In this document: positions 13,269 through 25,180 of the stretch, one piece after another
Layout: the number at the start of each line of letters is the position of its first letter
Position numbering within the stretch: position 1 is the stretch's first letter
DNA from: Coniella vitis
Lineage: Eukaryota > Ascomycota > Sordariomycetes > Diaporthales > Schizoparmaceae
NCBI GenBank assembly: GCA_011317545.1
Contig: WUJK01000002.1
Span: 3,596,001-3,660,000, forward strand
DNA length: 64,000 nt
Direction of reading: 5' to 3'
Program-made: the position numbers and the translations under genes
Notes under the pieces: model-generated
The model's input: only the letters and a program-made list of their open reading frames with translations
The model's database searches: none
Told to the model about the DNA's origin: nothing

Positions 13269-14584
13269 TGACTGAGAGTGAAACTGAGGTGTGCAATGCT
13301 GATAGAGTTTTAAACTACCGAAGCATGGGGTGCGGAAAGAATGGAGAGACGAGACTGTTTTTTCTGCTATTATTTGGGTGGCGTCCTAATTTTCAACTCA
13401 TCTTCGTGGGTGTTTGGCCTGATGTTATCGTTTGCGCCGCTGGAGTGTGTGGGCTTGTGGGCTCGGCGATTCTTAGATGTGGATGGGACGGTTATTGTGG
13501 TAATAAGATGAGAGAGTGTCAGCTCAAACACTGTATGCTCGTCAAATCCATTGGAAGAAAGCAAGCTAGGTGTGTGTTGGCGCTGGGATTTGTGAATAGG
13601 AATACATAGGATTGATGGATTATTCTTGCTGGGTTTTGGTGGATGAGGTGAAACGTTTAGATTATCGTTTTTACTACATCTTACTCATGTCTTTAATATT
13701 GACCTTTCCATATACCTTGATATATGTTCTTGGTGCAAATGGATCCTGTGTACTATGTACAGTGTGTATGCACTTCATAGTCAGAAAGAAGAAGAAAAAG
13801 AACAATACTGATACATCTTACCGTCTCGTTCTTTCGCTCTTCTCTCCACTCTATCGTATATTGGATGAGAGGTAGCCGTCTGCTGCCCACAAACAATGCA
13901 CAAGGACGGATGCCCCAAAAAAAGGGATGGAGGTGTTTTCTCTTCAGTTCTAAGACGTGGTAGTACAATGCGTGAGATTATTCAACTCCAAGAGTTTGAA
14001 GTTTGGACCTTTTGCTCATGTGAGTCTTGCACACATGCGTTTAATTTTGATCGAAGTGGAGATTGGATGAGCTCTTCAGCTTCAACATCAGGGCTGTTCA
14101 ATATCCTTCGCCTTGCCATTTTTTTTTTTTACCGTTACACGCATTAACAAAGAGATACTGGTGCGCGACTACACACTTCATCTAGCTCACGACTGAGGCG
14201 AGATTCGTTGGACAGCACCACATCGTGTACAACGTGCAGATCCCCAAGAACACTAGCGAGAACATCTCTTGGTGCGGCTCTACGGGCCCCATCTTTGGAT
14301 TTCTCAAAGCGAGTCGATATCGATCGAGCCTCAGGTGGGTCGGGCTGGTCTTCGTGGTTCACCCAAAAGGAATCCGGTGAAGGAGAAGGTTAGCGTATTG
14401 GACAAGAGTGCAGATGTGATTCCAAGGTTTGCCTAAGGATACCTTATTACTTCTGCCATTTATCCAAGATTTGCTTTGGAAAAGATAAAAAAAAAAAAAA
14501 AAGCAAGTTCATAAGTGTCCAAGTTCATTCCTGGACATCTACAAGTTCCCTACTTGTGACAATGGGTGGATTCAAAGGACCACT
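12492..14584. other. Intergenic region with no convincing gene
   Basis: Contains the probable 3' UTR of the demethylase, a (TG)n tract and several T- or A-runs. The 173-codon frame at 13088-13609 is driven by the (TG)n tract and has no domain. Confidence 0.5.
13230..13263 (+). repeat. (TG)n dinucleotide microsatellite
   Basis: About 17 uninterrupted TG units, preceded by an ATGTGTTTGTATG shoulder, in the 3' flank of the demethylase gene. Confidence 0.95.
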
Positions 14585-15262
14585 CTAAGACTTCTGGCTA
14601 TCTTGCTCAGGTGATCGTTGCTGCTGCGCAGACTCCCGATCACTGCCTGGCCACGGAATCACTTTGAGCCCAGGCCATATCTCCGACCACCTCGCAACCT
14701 TATGCTCGTACATTTGTCTATTCCCGCTCAAGGGATTCGGTCGCACCGTTAGATTCAAGATATCAGTCAAGCCCCAGGGCGCAAAGACCCGCCACTTGCC
14801 CCCAGGCAACTCCAGCCTCACCCCGATCAGCGCGGTCCCAGACAACCACGTAACTATGGCGCCTTCGGTGGAATCATGCCTCTGCGGACATGGCACGCCG
14901 AACTTCTGCTCATACCACAGGTGCACCCGCGCCTGGTTCCGGATCTCGACCCGCGCCGCCGGCGCCAAGTCCGCAAACAGCCGGTGGCCGCGCTGAATCA
15001 CCGCGTCTTCGGCTTCCCACGAGAGGTCTGCGTCGTCAAAGTAGACGACGTCGTAGTCGTCAATGCCTGTCTCGGCGGGCTTGCCGGTGACCATGTTCCA
15101 GACGGTTTGGGTCAGGGAGCCTGCGGCGAGGTACCAATGGGGGAGGTTGAGGGTGGCGGCGCGGGAGAGAACGGTGAGGAGAGTCTGGTTGCGCTCGAGG
15201 GCTTTACGGAAGAGATGGGCTTCCTCGGCTGTATGAGGGCCGTCGATTTCCATTGCGGACAT
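14585..15262 (-). CDS. Bacterial-type nucleotidyltransferase-fold protein (NTP_transf_6-like)
   Basis: An intronless 225-residue protein. The start chosen is the first ATG (MSAMEIDGPH); a longer frame opens only with GTG. Visible family marks are LAAGSLTQTVWN, IDDYDVVYFD (probable metal-binding acidic motif of the nucleotidyltransferase fold) and ARVHLWYEQKFG. A later segment, APWGLTDILNLTVRPNP, fits the uncharacterised bacterial nucleotidyltransferase-like family known from many bacteria and scattered in fungi. Activity and substrate are unknown. The C-terminus is Gln/Ser-rich. It stands alone, so the context gives no clue to its role. Its bacterial-type character allows an old horizontal transfer, but that is only an inference. 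Confidence 0.75.
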   Translation of the reverse strand: MSAMEIDGPHTAEEAHLFRKALERNQTLLTVLSRAATLNLPHWYLAAGSLTQTVWNMVTGKPAETGIDDYDVVYFDDADLSWEAEDAVIQRGHRLFADLAPAARVEIRNQARVHLWYEQKFGVPCPQRHDSTEGAIVTWLSGTALIGVRLELPGGKWRVFAPWGLTDILNLTVRPNPLSGNRQMYEHKVARWSEIWPGLKVIPWPGSDRESAQQQRSPEQDSQKS

Positions 15263-16502
15263 GGGCTGGAGAACGAGACTGCGAAGCACGATATAAGTAG
15301 TGCTGAAGGGCGATAAACGGTCTCACGGGACAAAACGGAACGATTATCACGCAAGTATTTAACAGGACTCTCGACTTTGCCGTGGATATATCCCGCTTCT
15401 ATACAAGGTTAGGAATGCAAGAATATTCCAATGCAGAGCAGCTTTTTCATCCAGTCACAAGATATTCAATCTGTGGAGGTCGTCGTCTTAAGCTGGATTT
15501 GCCTGATGGTGTCCGAGGGAGAGGACGTTGACAGGGTTCGGGTTAAGATCAAACCCGGGGTTAGGGTTGTGCCAGCACTCCGTGTCAACGAGACATTACA
15601 TAGTACAACTGACGCCTCTTATTCCACTCACAGAACCAAATATAGGATTCAGACCGATACAGTAGCAGGCTTACATGGAGCATCGACGTGTCACTACGCT
15701 GTTCCAAATCATTTGAGCCTATTCCATTGGTTCTATAGGGGAATGTGGTGTTATTGTCCGACATCTGGGACCACTGGAATTCGAGAAGCACTCAATATTT
15801 CTTTTTGAAATCCTCTCGTGTTTGCCTTCTGTACTGTCCGCTGTCTATCATTTGAAGATGAATAACCTTCATCAAGGACTCTCACTCGTAAGTGATCTCA
15901 CTAATTACTCGTTGACATCACAACGACTGGAGGCCGGGTCTTAAAACTTGGAGTATATATCGGGACGCTGATGAATTTGCATGTTGCGCGAAAATGCGCC
16001 GATGCCTTTGCATAAGTATTTGAAATGATTTCTTATTATTTTTAATTTCTCTGACGATATACTCCTAGACACATCTAGGTGTTACCAGTTGGGATAAAGA
16101 GAAAGCATGTTCTTTTGAGGACACAAAGAAATTTCAAGTGTCACCATACAAGTGCCCTAAAAGGCCACTTCCAAGTCAGCCTATGCAAAGTCTAAGCCGG
16201 CATATATAGCTCGCCTGGCTGTAGCCTCTCAAACAGAGCGCCCGATTGATTATTACACACCATGTCACCGGCTACATGTGTTCATATGTATCGTAGCAAT
16301 TACGGCTAGATCGAATCCTACAACTGGGGGTGGTTATCACTTATCGCTGCGAGTTGTAGAGCTTATGCGAGGGGGTCATGTTACCATGCTTGAATTTCTT
16401 GACCGCCAGGACGAGCTTTGATGCGACGTCTACATTATTTTCTCCCCTTTTAGTGTTCAAACGGGCTCTTGAAGGAAAAGAAAAAAAAAACACCCCAAAA
16501 AC
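15263..16502. other. Intergenic, AT-richer, no gene seen
   Basis: A stretch of about 1.2 kb between divergent genes. The 125-codon frame at 15431-15808 has no domain. A GGGTT-rich segment near 15535-15570 resembles neither a telomere repeat array nor a known element. Confidence 0.5.
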
Positions 16503-17791
16503 ATGACTGCCAACAACGCAGTTACAGCTCACCCTTCTGCAGGTAGTTTCAGCCCAGGTACGCCTTCATCCCCCGTTCCTCGTGTTTATCATGACTGATA
16601 CTTCTCCCATATCCAAAAGCTGGTTGACTTGGGCTAATACACCGAAAAAGAAAAAAAAGAACTGCAAAAGACCCAGCCTTCAACAGAGTCCCAGCTCAAG
16701 CCAACGACGATAGACGAAGCATGGGATCCCACCTGCGAGCCAGATCAGGACAACGAGGAGCCCCTGTGGACAGACCTCCAGCTGGCTTCCCGCCGCGGTG
16801 ATCTGGACGGCGTGCAACAGATCCTCGCTGCCGCCTCGGATGCTGAGCAGCGAGCAGAGATTGTCAATGCGCCTCCGCGCGGGTACTATGGGTTCACTGC
16901 GCTCCAGGCGGCATGTATACGCGGCCACCAGCAGATTGTGCGGGTCTTGCTTGACGCCGGGGCGGATGTTCACGCTCCAGGGGGAAATAACATGCATAGA
17001 AACGCGTTTGAACTTGCGTGTGGTCAGGGTGAGTTTGGTGGTGTGTGCTGTGATGTTTTGATATGTTTGCAACAAGCATGTTTCTTTTTTTAGCACAAAC
17101 GTCAACGCTTTTTGAGATGATTGTTAATTGGGCATGCGAAAAGAATACAGGCAATATAGAGATTGTCCGAATGCTACTAGAAGCTGGGGCTGTGGTCAAT
17201 CCAGCGCGTGTCACGCGATACAACGGCCGCACGCCGATCCAAGCAGCCGCAGCAGCCAACGGCGCCGACGGTGGACACGAGACAACGCGGGAAATCATGA
17301 CTCTCCTCCTCGACCGGGGTGCGAGTGTCAACGCGCCCGCATCCGCCACGGCGGGCATGACGGCGCTCCAAGCGGCGTGCTGGACCGGCCAGACGGGCAT
17401 CGTGGAGCTTCTGCTGGCCAAGGGGGCGCACGTGAATGCGCCCGCTGGCAAGTTCAAAGGCTTCACTGCTCTCCAGGCGGCTGCATTCTGCGGCTGGGCT
17501 GGGCTGGTGGACGTGCTGCTGCGGCACGGCGCGAGTGTGAATGCACCGGGGAGTCTGGTCAGGGGAGGCACGGCGCTGCATGCGGCGGTGGACAGAGGCC
17601 ACGTTGAGATTGTCAAGACGCTCCTGGCTGCTGGAGCGGATCCTAATATCGGCACTGGACGGTATGGCGGCGGAACAAGTCCTCGACAGACGGCTTTTGT
17701 GCTGGGAAGGACAGAGATTGGCGAGTTGTTGACGCAAGCCGGTGCTACAGGGCCATTTACGGGTGGGCAGATTGCTTTTGGACATAGATAA
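16503..17791 (+). CDS. Ankyrin-repeat protein
   Basis: A protein-interaction scaffold of unknown partner; no other domain and no signal peptide. Proposed exons are 16503-16557, 16651-17028 and 17151-17791 (357 residues). The third exon start is fixed because joining FELACGQ to GNIEIVRMLLEAGA rebuilds a canonical repeat. Five to six repeats are visible, each with TALQAA or similar followed by a G-x-x-x-I/L-V-x-x-LL-x-x-GA helix pair, for example GFTALQAACIRGHQQIV and GMTALQAACWTGQTGIV. Several repeats end in ASVNAP or HVNAP, an unusually regular finger sequence that suggests recent internal duplication. The first intron is the least certain: its acceptor (GAAAAAG) lies in an A-rich tract. The repeat call is firm; the N-terminus is tentative. 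Confidence 0.85.
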
Positions 17792-20294
17792 AAGCTGTTT
17801 ACAGAATGTGAGTTATGCTATCAACAACGTATAGTTATCGGGAACGCTTCGTCTGGACGGACATGTGAGCATTAGGGTTAAGATTCTAATGTTGCCCATG
17901 TAGATGGCATGGTAATTCGAGTTCCGTTTCCAGACTCCGAACAAATTCAACTATTCTCTTGGATAATGGTCGGTGTTTTTTCTTCTTGCAAAAATATATT
18001 CATGGGAACATCATTGATCCAATTTGTAGGCCCAGAAGAGGTTAGAAAAGTGCACTCCATAATCCACTTGCAGAATTGCGAATGCCCGTGATACTTGTCT
18101 TTACAAATTGCCTATACTGAAGCCTCTTGACGATTACTGGAGAGCGTTCTTGAGCATACCAATGCGCAATGCCACACTGATATGGCCTTTTGACATGAGA
18201 GCAACAGAGTAAGGCCTCGGTCTTGGATTACCCAACCCCTCCTCCATCGACTCCTCTTTGAGATCACGATGAGTGCAGAGACTGACTGGACCAGCAAGCC
18301 CGACTCCTTGCTTACAATGCAGATAAATGCATGCCTCGTGACCCTCTAATGCACAAAGCAACATGGACGCCTAGATCCACACGACAATCCTTCCCCAAGC
18401 GGTAATCCATGGGTTACAATATCGCGTATAATTGCTGATCACTGTCCCCCCCCCGCAAAAGCACAGTAACATCGCGGCACTGTTCGACATATGCCGAGAA
18501 ATGCCCTTCCGCATCCTGCTGTCTTCACCCCGCATTCTCACTATGAATTCTCGATAGGTCTTCAAAGAAAAAAAGGACGGCAAAAATGGAACTTTCCGGG
18601 GAGAGGCTTACTGCCCCCCCCTCCTGTGTCCCCACGGGGGAGTCATGGGGCATCGGGGCACGATTTCCGGATTCGATACTGCGAACCCAAGTTGTACGTT
18701 TGCCCGACTGCCAGAATCCCGATTTGCTGATTGGAGAAAGGAACCACCGATGAAGACATTCTTTGGTGAGCCGTTTTGTAGTATTCGGAGGAGAAATTAA
18801 TCTGCTCGTATGTTTAAGCCGGTCAACATCTGGAGGACTATACTTTGACAGCGGCCTAGTTTCCCAATTTACGACTTGTGAAACAAAACAGAGAACAAAA
18901 AGCTTCACTATACTAGAGCAAGAGAAGAGATTTGTGTGTCTATAGAACCTGCTCGGCGGAATACGAAGCGGAAACTTGAGTATTCCCTAGCTATTTGACG
19001 GCCGCTAATGTTGCTAGGCTTATTGTTAGTTCTCGTTGGGTTATTCCTGTGCCTGAAGATCCATCATGGCTATTCGATCGGCAGAGGCGCCTTTTGGTCA
19101 CTTTGTGTCAAGCAGCCATATGCAAGAGACCAAGTGATGTGGAGGTGTAAGACAGCAACCACACTCTCTGCTGCCGAGGTTCTCCTCAGAGGATCTTCAG
19201 GCACTGTCAAATATGTTTTGGCATGTGCTATAAACATATCGTCTTCAAAGTCATGCGTATTCGAGTTTGTTTTTTGTGTTGTGGCCACAAAATTGTATAT
19301 ATCCGAGATGAGGTGGAAAGCAAGCAAGCCAGCCACGGCGCTCTCGGCTTAGCTGAGGCAAGGTGAAGCGCTTGTATAAGTCTCAATTTATTTCACCAGA
19401 GACATGGCTCGGAATGATAGCCGAAGAACACGATCGTAGGCTTGCTCAACAAGAAATTGGGCTCGTAACGGTCTTTCGATCAGTACCTTTTTCCGAGCCA
19501 CAGCTGCCAGCTACGAACCCACCACTGAGATGCGTCCACAACAACTCAATCCACAGCTTCATTTCTGGTATTCTTTGCATCAAGTCAGCACGGGCTTCGA
19601 AGGGCAGACACAAGGTTTCCGAGATCCCACTGACCATCTACAAGAGGACGTCAAACCCAAGAGTAGCACAACGCCTGCTGATGATGCCAGCATGGAGAAT
19701 TCCGTCTTTCGGGCCTTATACCTAACTGCGGCTTTCGGACTTGATATTCCGTGGCTTCTTGTCTTCCTCTACTAGTCCTCTTTTGACCCTATCTCCATGG
19801 TGGCTGGTCAGATGGCCCTCATTCTTGGCGCTTGAATGGCACTCATTGGGTTGTTTCCTTGAGAGCCCATGCAGTGGCCAAGAATAACAAGACGAGGCCC
19901 CCCCTTCGAGCTGACCTAGGCTGCGCTGCCAACAGCCCTGTTTTTGGCATCTGAAGACTGATCTCTGATGACCACTCTTGCGATGCTTCTCCATTGTAAT
20001 GCGCACCATGGGCTGTATATAAGTATCCGCGGGTCAGCTCGTCTCCTTGAGCCTTCACGAGGCAATCCAAGGTGAGCCCGCTCGGTGAACGTGGCTTCAA
20101 GTTTGGTCTCCTTGGGGCAGACCATCCATCCGTCTCTCTCCTCTCCAGCCATTGAGTCTCCCTCCTCCTTGTTGCCCCGAATAGTCTGGAGATATCAACA
20201 TCTTCCAAAGGCCACCACCTTCTCTTAGCATCTTTTGGCTGGCTTCGTCTTCTCAGAAACCCCTCAAGTAGTCCAAGACCCCTTTGGGAACAAG
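17792..20294. other. Gene-poor region of about 2.5 kb
   Basis: No domain is recognisable on either strand. Open frames are short and broken. Base composition is more AT-rich than the flanking genes between about 17.8 and 19.3 kb, which would fit decayed sequence. The last 250 bp are the probable promoter and leader of the carboxylesterase gene. Confidence 0.45.
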
Positions 20295-22134
20295 ATGAGG
20301 TTCTTGTTGCTTTGTGCCACTGCCCTCGCTGGCCTGCTCGTCGAGGACAGTCTGGCTCGACCAGCCACAGGCAGCAAACCCGAGGGGCCCTCTCGCGTTG
20401 TGCTCGAGGAGCGAGCAACAGCGCCCACCGTGGCCATCTCCCCCTCCAACACCGTCGTTGGCGCCGTCTTGGGCACGGTCGAAAGCTTCAACGGCATCTA
20501 CTTTGCCGACAGCCCAACAGGCTCGTTACGCCTCAAGCCGCCGCGAAAGCTCTCGACCAATCTGGGCAATGCGTTTGATGCCTCGGGCTCCGCGGCGGCG
20601 TGTCCGCAGATGCTCGTCTCCACGACGGCGGACCAGAGTCTGTTCCTGGAGGTCATTGGCGACTTGCTGAACACGCCGCTCTTCCAACAAGCCACCGACC
20701 AAAGCGAAGACTGCTTGACGGTGAGTGTTGCGCGGCCGGCTGGGACAGTGGCGGGTGACAAATTACCCGTACTTGTCTGGATCTTTGGGGGTGCGTTTGA
20801 GGTAGGTCTTGCACATGGGTTGCGTGGAAAGTCTGGTCAAATAATGGCCAAAGAGACACTGACATGATGGGAAAACAAAACAGCTTGGCTGGACATCCAT
20901 GTACGACCCATCCAGCCTCGTCAGCCAGGCGATCGACCAAGACCAGCCCTTTGTCTTTGTCGCCGTGCAGTACCGTGTAGGTGGGTTCGGCTTCATGCCG
21001 GGCGCAGAGATCCTCGCCGACGGCTCTGCCAACCTGGGTCTGCTGGACCAGCGCATGGGACTCGAATGGGTCGCCGACAACATCGCAGCCTTTGGCGGCG
21101 ACCCGGCCAAGGTCACCATCTGGGGCGAGTCGGCCGGCGCCATCAGCGTCTTTGACCAGATGGCGCTCTACAACGGCAACAACATCTACAACGGCCAGGC
21201 GCTGTTCCGCGGCGCCATCATGGACAGCGGGAGCATTGTGCCCGCGGATCCGGTCGACTGTCCCAAGGGCCAGGCCGTCTACGACACCGTGGTCGCGACG
21301 GCGGGCTGCTCGTCCGCCAGCGACACGCTCGGCTGTCTCCGCGGCCTGGACTACGAGACGTTCCTCAACGCGGCGAACTCGGTGCCCGGCTTCCTGGGCT
21401 ACGACTCGGTTGCGCTCTCGTACGTGCCGCGGCCAGACGGCGCGGCGCTCACCGCCAGCCCCGAGGTTCTGTCCCAGGAGGGCCTCTACGCAGCGGTGCC
21501 CATGATCATCGGCGACCAGGAAGACGAGGGCACCATCTTCTCCCTGTTCCAGGCCAACCTGAGCACCACCGCGGACCTCGTCGCGTACCTGGCCACCGTC
21601 TACTTCCACGACGCCACGCCGGAGCTCATCGCGGGCCTGCTCGCCACGTACCCCGACGACCTGCTCTCCGGCTCGCCCTTCCGCACGGGCCTCTTCAACG
21701 AGCTCTACCCGCAGTACAAGCGCATCGCCGCGGTGCTGGGCGACCTCGTCTTCACGCTGACGCGCCGCGGCTTCCTCGCCGCGGCGCACGCGGCGCACCC
21801 CGAGGCACCCGCGTGGAGCTACCTCGCGTCGTACGACTACGGGACCCCATACCTGGGCACGTTCCACGGCAGCGACCTGCTGCAGGTGTTTTACGGCCTC
21901 TACGACGACTATGCGGCGCGCCAGATCCGCACGTACTACTTCAACTTCCTGCACAGCTTGGACCCCAACGAGGGCATCACGGCCTACCCGGACTGGCCGC
22001 AGTGGGCGGACACGGGCAGTGGGAACCAGCTGGCGTGGTTCTCCTCGCCGGACGGCTCGTCGTATCTGACGGATGATTTTAGGAATGATAGCTACACGTA
22101 TGTGTTTGACCATGTTGCCTCTTTCCATATATAA
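20295..22134 (+). CDS. Secreted type-B carboxylesterase/lipase (Candida rugosa lipase-like)
   Basis: Hydrolyses ester bonds; expected to be extracellular. Two exons, 20295-20801 and 20884-22134, give 585 residues. The start MRFLLLCATALAGLL opens a signal peptide with probable cleavage near SLA-RPA; an in-frame ATG 60 bp upstream would spoil this signal. Family landmarks: the EDCLTVSVARP box, the oxyanion-hole segment WIFGGAFE (split by the intron), and the nucleophile elbow GESAG with Ser252. Glu384 lies in DEG and His497 in FHGSDL, completing the Ser-Glu-His triad of the alpha/beta-hydrolase family. Length and motifs match fungal GMC/CRL-type lipases. Exon 2 is very GC-rich with strong third-position bias, which creates a 510-codon antisense shadow frame. 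Substrate preference (lipid, sterol ester or other) cannot be read from sequence. Confidence 0.93.
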
Positions 22135-22621
22135 AAGGGGCGAGGAGGCTGGTTGTACTGGGGACCAGGCACGATGAAATATCATGATTTGATGACTTGG
22201 GGTGAAGATATGTATGTGCGATGTGACAGCGCTGTGCTCTATACATGTGAAGTCAGAGCAAAGCCCCGTCTGGGATCATGGGGCACTCCACAGGCCAAAG
22301 ATGAAGCCATCGCCAGTCAAAAAATAGTTATGAGGAGGAGTGACGCAGACGTAGTAGGCCCTTTGGATGGCAGAGGCTGCGTGTATTGCCTGATCAAGCA
22401 GTATAAAGGGCTTGCAGCAAAGAATCGTAGCATACGCAGCCAAAGACTGAGGGAAAGGGGCATGCTGCCATTCGTGGGAATCAAATATCTCATGCACGAT
22501 AATCTATTTGTGATATTACTACTGTACAAACAAGGCTCAGCCCAGCCCAGCTGTACACACCAAGTACCCCGCTCATCATTCCACGGAAATAACTCTGCCG
22601 CCACTCTTGAACAGGAGTTAC

Positions 22622-23764
22622 ATGTTGCGTGAAACGATCTGTCGCCAGCTGGAGAAACCTAGAAGAGGAGATGCTGGCCCCCCAATGTCTGCTATCCTGA
22701 TGGAAACGATTCAGAGAGCATCACCGAGCAGGGAGCACGATCCGGGGTCCAGCAATGAGGTTGAAGAGAATCCAGAAGGTAACTCGTGATTCTATACTTG
22801 TCCTAGGATCTGAATAGTAACAACCTGTCATAGGCCACGCGAGGCAGCACAGCCCTCAGCGCAACGAACTGCAAGCGGCGGACCTTGATAACCCAGCGCT
22901 GCCGCCTCCACCGCCGACGACTGGGGTGATCATTGGGGAGGTATGGATAAACCTTCCTGTGTTCTATTTTGGCGGTATAAGCGTTTCAAGAGGCTTGGGC
23001 TTCGACCGATGGATCCAGGACCCATCACTTTGTGAACGTGTCGCCACATCCGAGACTCGAGAATATGTGGTGGGACAGGTGCGGCTTGCAGTCGTAAAAT
23101 ACCGGATCGAAATGGACAAAGTCACAGGGTCCTATTCTCGAGGGCTAGTAATGTATCTCAACTTGCCCATAAGGATTTCGCTCGTTTACCAACATGCCAT
23201 GCTCGTAAGCCCAGGAAGCGGTGTTGAACCACCTGAGCGAGAAAGTGTTGTGGACCGATTCAACAGCCTGAGAGTCGCAGTGGGGATCATTGTCCCTGGG
23301 ATAATCGATCTAGAAAAAAGATGGTTAATCGGCAAAACACCTGCTGGCCGTGAGATTGAAGGAGACATTTATCAAGTAAGGAAGCAAGCCCCTCGCAAGT
23401 GGAAGAGATCAACCATGCGCCTGCTGCTTATGCTTACACTGAACCAGCCATACTCCCTTCCCCGAATCAGCAATACCGCGGATGCTCCATGTTATCTTGT
23501 CGTTGGTATCCTTAAGATGCGGCAAGGGCTGGCCTATATGCAAGCCCAGATCTCCAAAGCAGACGGCGACTTTGGGACTGAGCTTGGCGTGATCCAGGCC
23601 GCTTGGGGACTTGCTTCCTATGTGGTTGGCGCTGCTGGAGGTAGGTCACTGTTGTATAGCTCAGGAAACTCGTCCTGCTGCATCGTCTTTTTTCATCTGA
23701 CATGATATATTTTACAGTCACTTTGGCCCTACTGGGTGTTGTCACTCAACTTACCGACACGTGA
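22622..23764 (+). CDS. Unrecognised protein with C-terminal membrane segment
   Basis: I do not recognise the family. The model uses exons 22622-22778, 22834-23640 and 23718-23764 with phase-compatible introns (GTAACT...CATAG and GTAGGT...TTACAG), giving 336 residues. The N-terminal 80 residues are charged and Pro-rich, with a PPPPP run. The middle part is globular with VVGQVRLAVVKYRIEMD and MLVSPGSGVEPPERE segments. The end reads WGLASYVVGAAG joined to VTLALLGVVTQLTDT, a single likely transmembrane helix. A third intron is possible at 23376-23447: GTAAGG donor, CCAG acceptor, 72 bp and in frame. It would remove a basic 24-residue insert. An acceptor-like ACAG just before the ATG means an upstream exon cannot be excluded. 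Confidence 0.55.
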
Positions 23765-25180
23765 GGCTTGGATTTGATGTTTGGGTTATAGCCTTTCGTC
23801 TTCGCTTTGTACAAACTGTCCAGATGAGTAATGTTTTCGTTTCCTCGCCAGCAGAATGATTGAACCCGTGATTCTGCATTTCTAGTGGACTATGTGTCGT
23901 TGAGCGGATGTTAAGTATCCTCGGCAGCTTGGAACATCAGAACTCTTTGCAATTAGTTAACAGCCTTTATGAGATCATTCCTAATCATGACGTTACCTTT
24001 GCCTCGTCTCGATTCCTGACCACTCGCCATATTCTGTTGTATCTGCTTGGTCGCCGGCTTCTCGTCAGCCAGGTTCGTGATCACGTCAGTGGCTTCAAAC
24101 CCTCGTGGAGCGTTGCACAGATCGAACTGATTGATGTCGATGCAACGAGTCAAGATTGTTGGCATCCGAGCATATCCCCTGTTCAGCGTCTCTCCAAAAG
24201 ACATATCACGTCAAGACCTCAGCAACGACATCGGCCGTTCTGTCTTGCTCATCATCGTGACAAGGACCAAGACCTTGCCTCAAAGTGCCATCCACTCATC
24301 TTTCGTGCTCGGTTTGAGGTTGCCCCGGATCAAACAAGACGAGGAGAGGATGGGAAATATGTGAATGAGCATTGTTTTAAGGATTTGGTTAATTTCTTGC
24401 TAGTGTGATGAGTGGTCTGCCCGCTGTTGAACTTGATCTCATCACCGACAATCGATCAAAGTCAGACAGACATGATGAAGATGAAGAGAGCATGACCCGG
24501 CTCTCTATGGGTCACCCAGCCATGCATTATTCTTCGGCGAAACGTGCAATTCCTCGGTTATCGAGGCTTACAGTAAATAGCAGGTCACTTTTTTTACACC
24601 GTACAGAACGGAGAGCATGATAGGGCCGAACAGTTCTTAAGAGGGCTCACTCAAGCATCTCACAGCCCGCTGTGGTAACAGAGGAGGCCACAGGAAAAAC
24701 CAAGCATGGACATGGACATAGAGATGGCACAGTCTGCCTGTTCAGTGGTTCATGGAGAGGGTTCACATACTGATCTGGATAACATAATGAAGCCTACCTT
24801 GGTATTCAAATCTTATAGTTACATGTACAGGCCTCGAGTTAGTCGGGAGACGACCAAGCGAGAAGAGATGCACCCGAAAAGAAATCACGTCTGGTTAGCT
24901 GTGAGTTTTTGCAATGTACCCTTTACTCACCCAAGATCATTCCTGGACTGAATATCGAGGTATAACATCTAAAAAATTAAAGACGAGGAGGAAACAATGT
25001 TATGCTCGCTAATATCTACCATACCAAATAATTGTCCAGGTTGAAAACATTCTATAGATACCACCATGCCATGGATACGGTTTCTTTTCCTACTTCCTTT
25101 CTCCCTTCCAAAAAAGAAAAAGAAAAAGAAAAAAGGAAAAACCAACCTCTCCCAAAGAGAAGCCACTCACCCACACCCCA
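23765..25180. other. Gene-poor region with a possible relic
   Basis: The plus-strand frame 23908-24408 and a minus-strand frame at 23953-24204 overlap and neither shows a known domain. The minus-strand peptide has fairly protein-like stretches (GFEATDVITNLADEKPATK) but is flanked by stops, so it may be a decayed gene fragment. Poly-A tracts near 25,115 mark the 3' flank of the citrate synthase gene. Confidence 0.35.

Noticed and set aside
13088..13609. 173-codon frame in the demethylase 3' flank
   Set aside because: It is held open by the (TG)n tract (CVCVCVC run) and has no domain.
15535..15570. GGGTTAGGGTT-like sequence suggesting telomere repeats
   Set aside because: There are only one or two imperfect units, within ordinary sequence and far from any end.
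20653..22185. 510-codon minus-strand open frame
   Set aside because: It is the antisense shadow of the type-B lipase; its composition is Val/Arg/Glu-rich as expected from reversed GC-biased codons.
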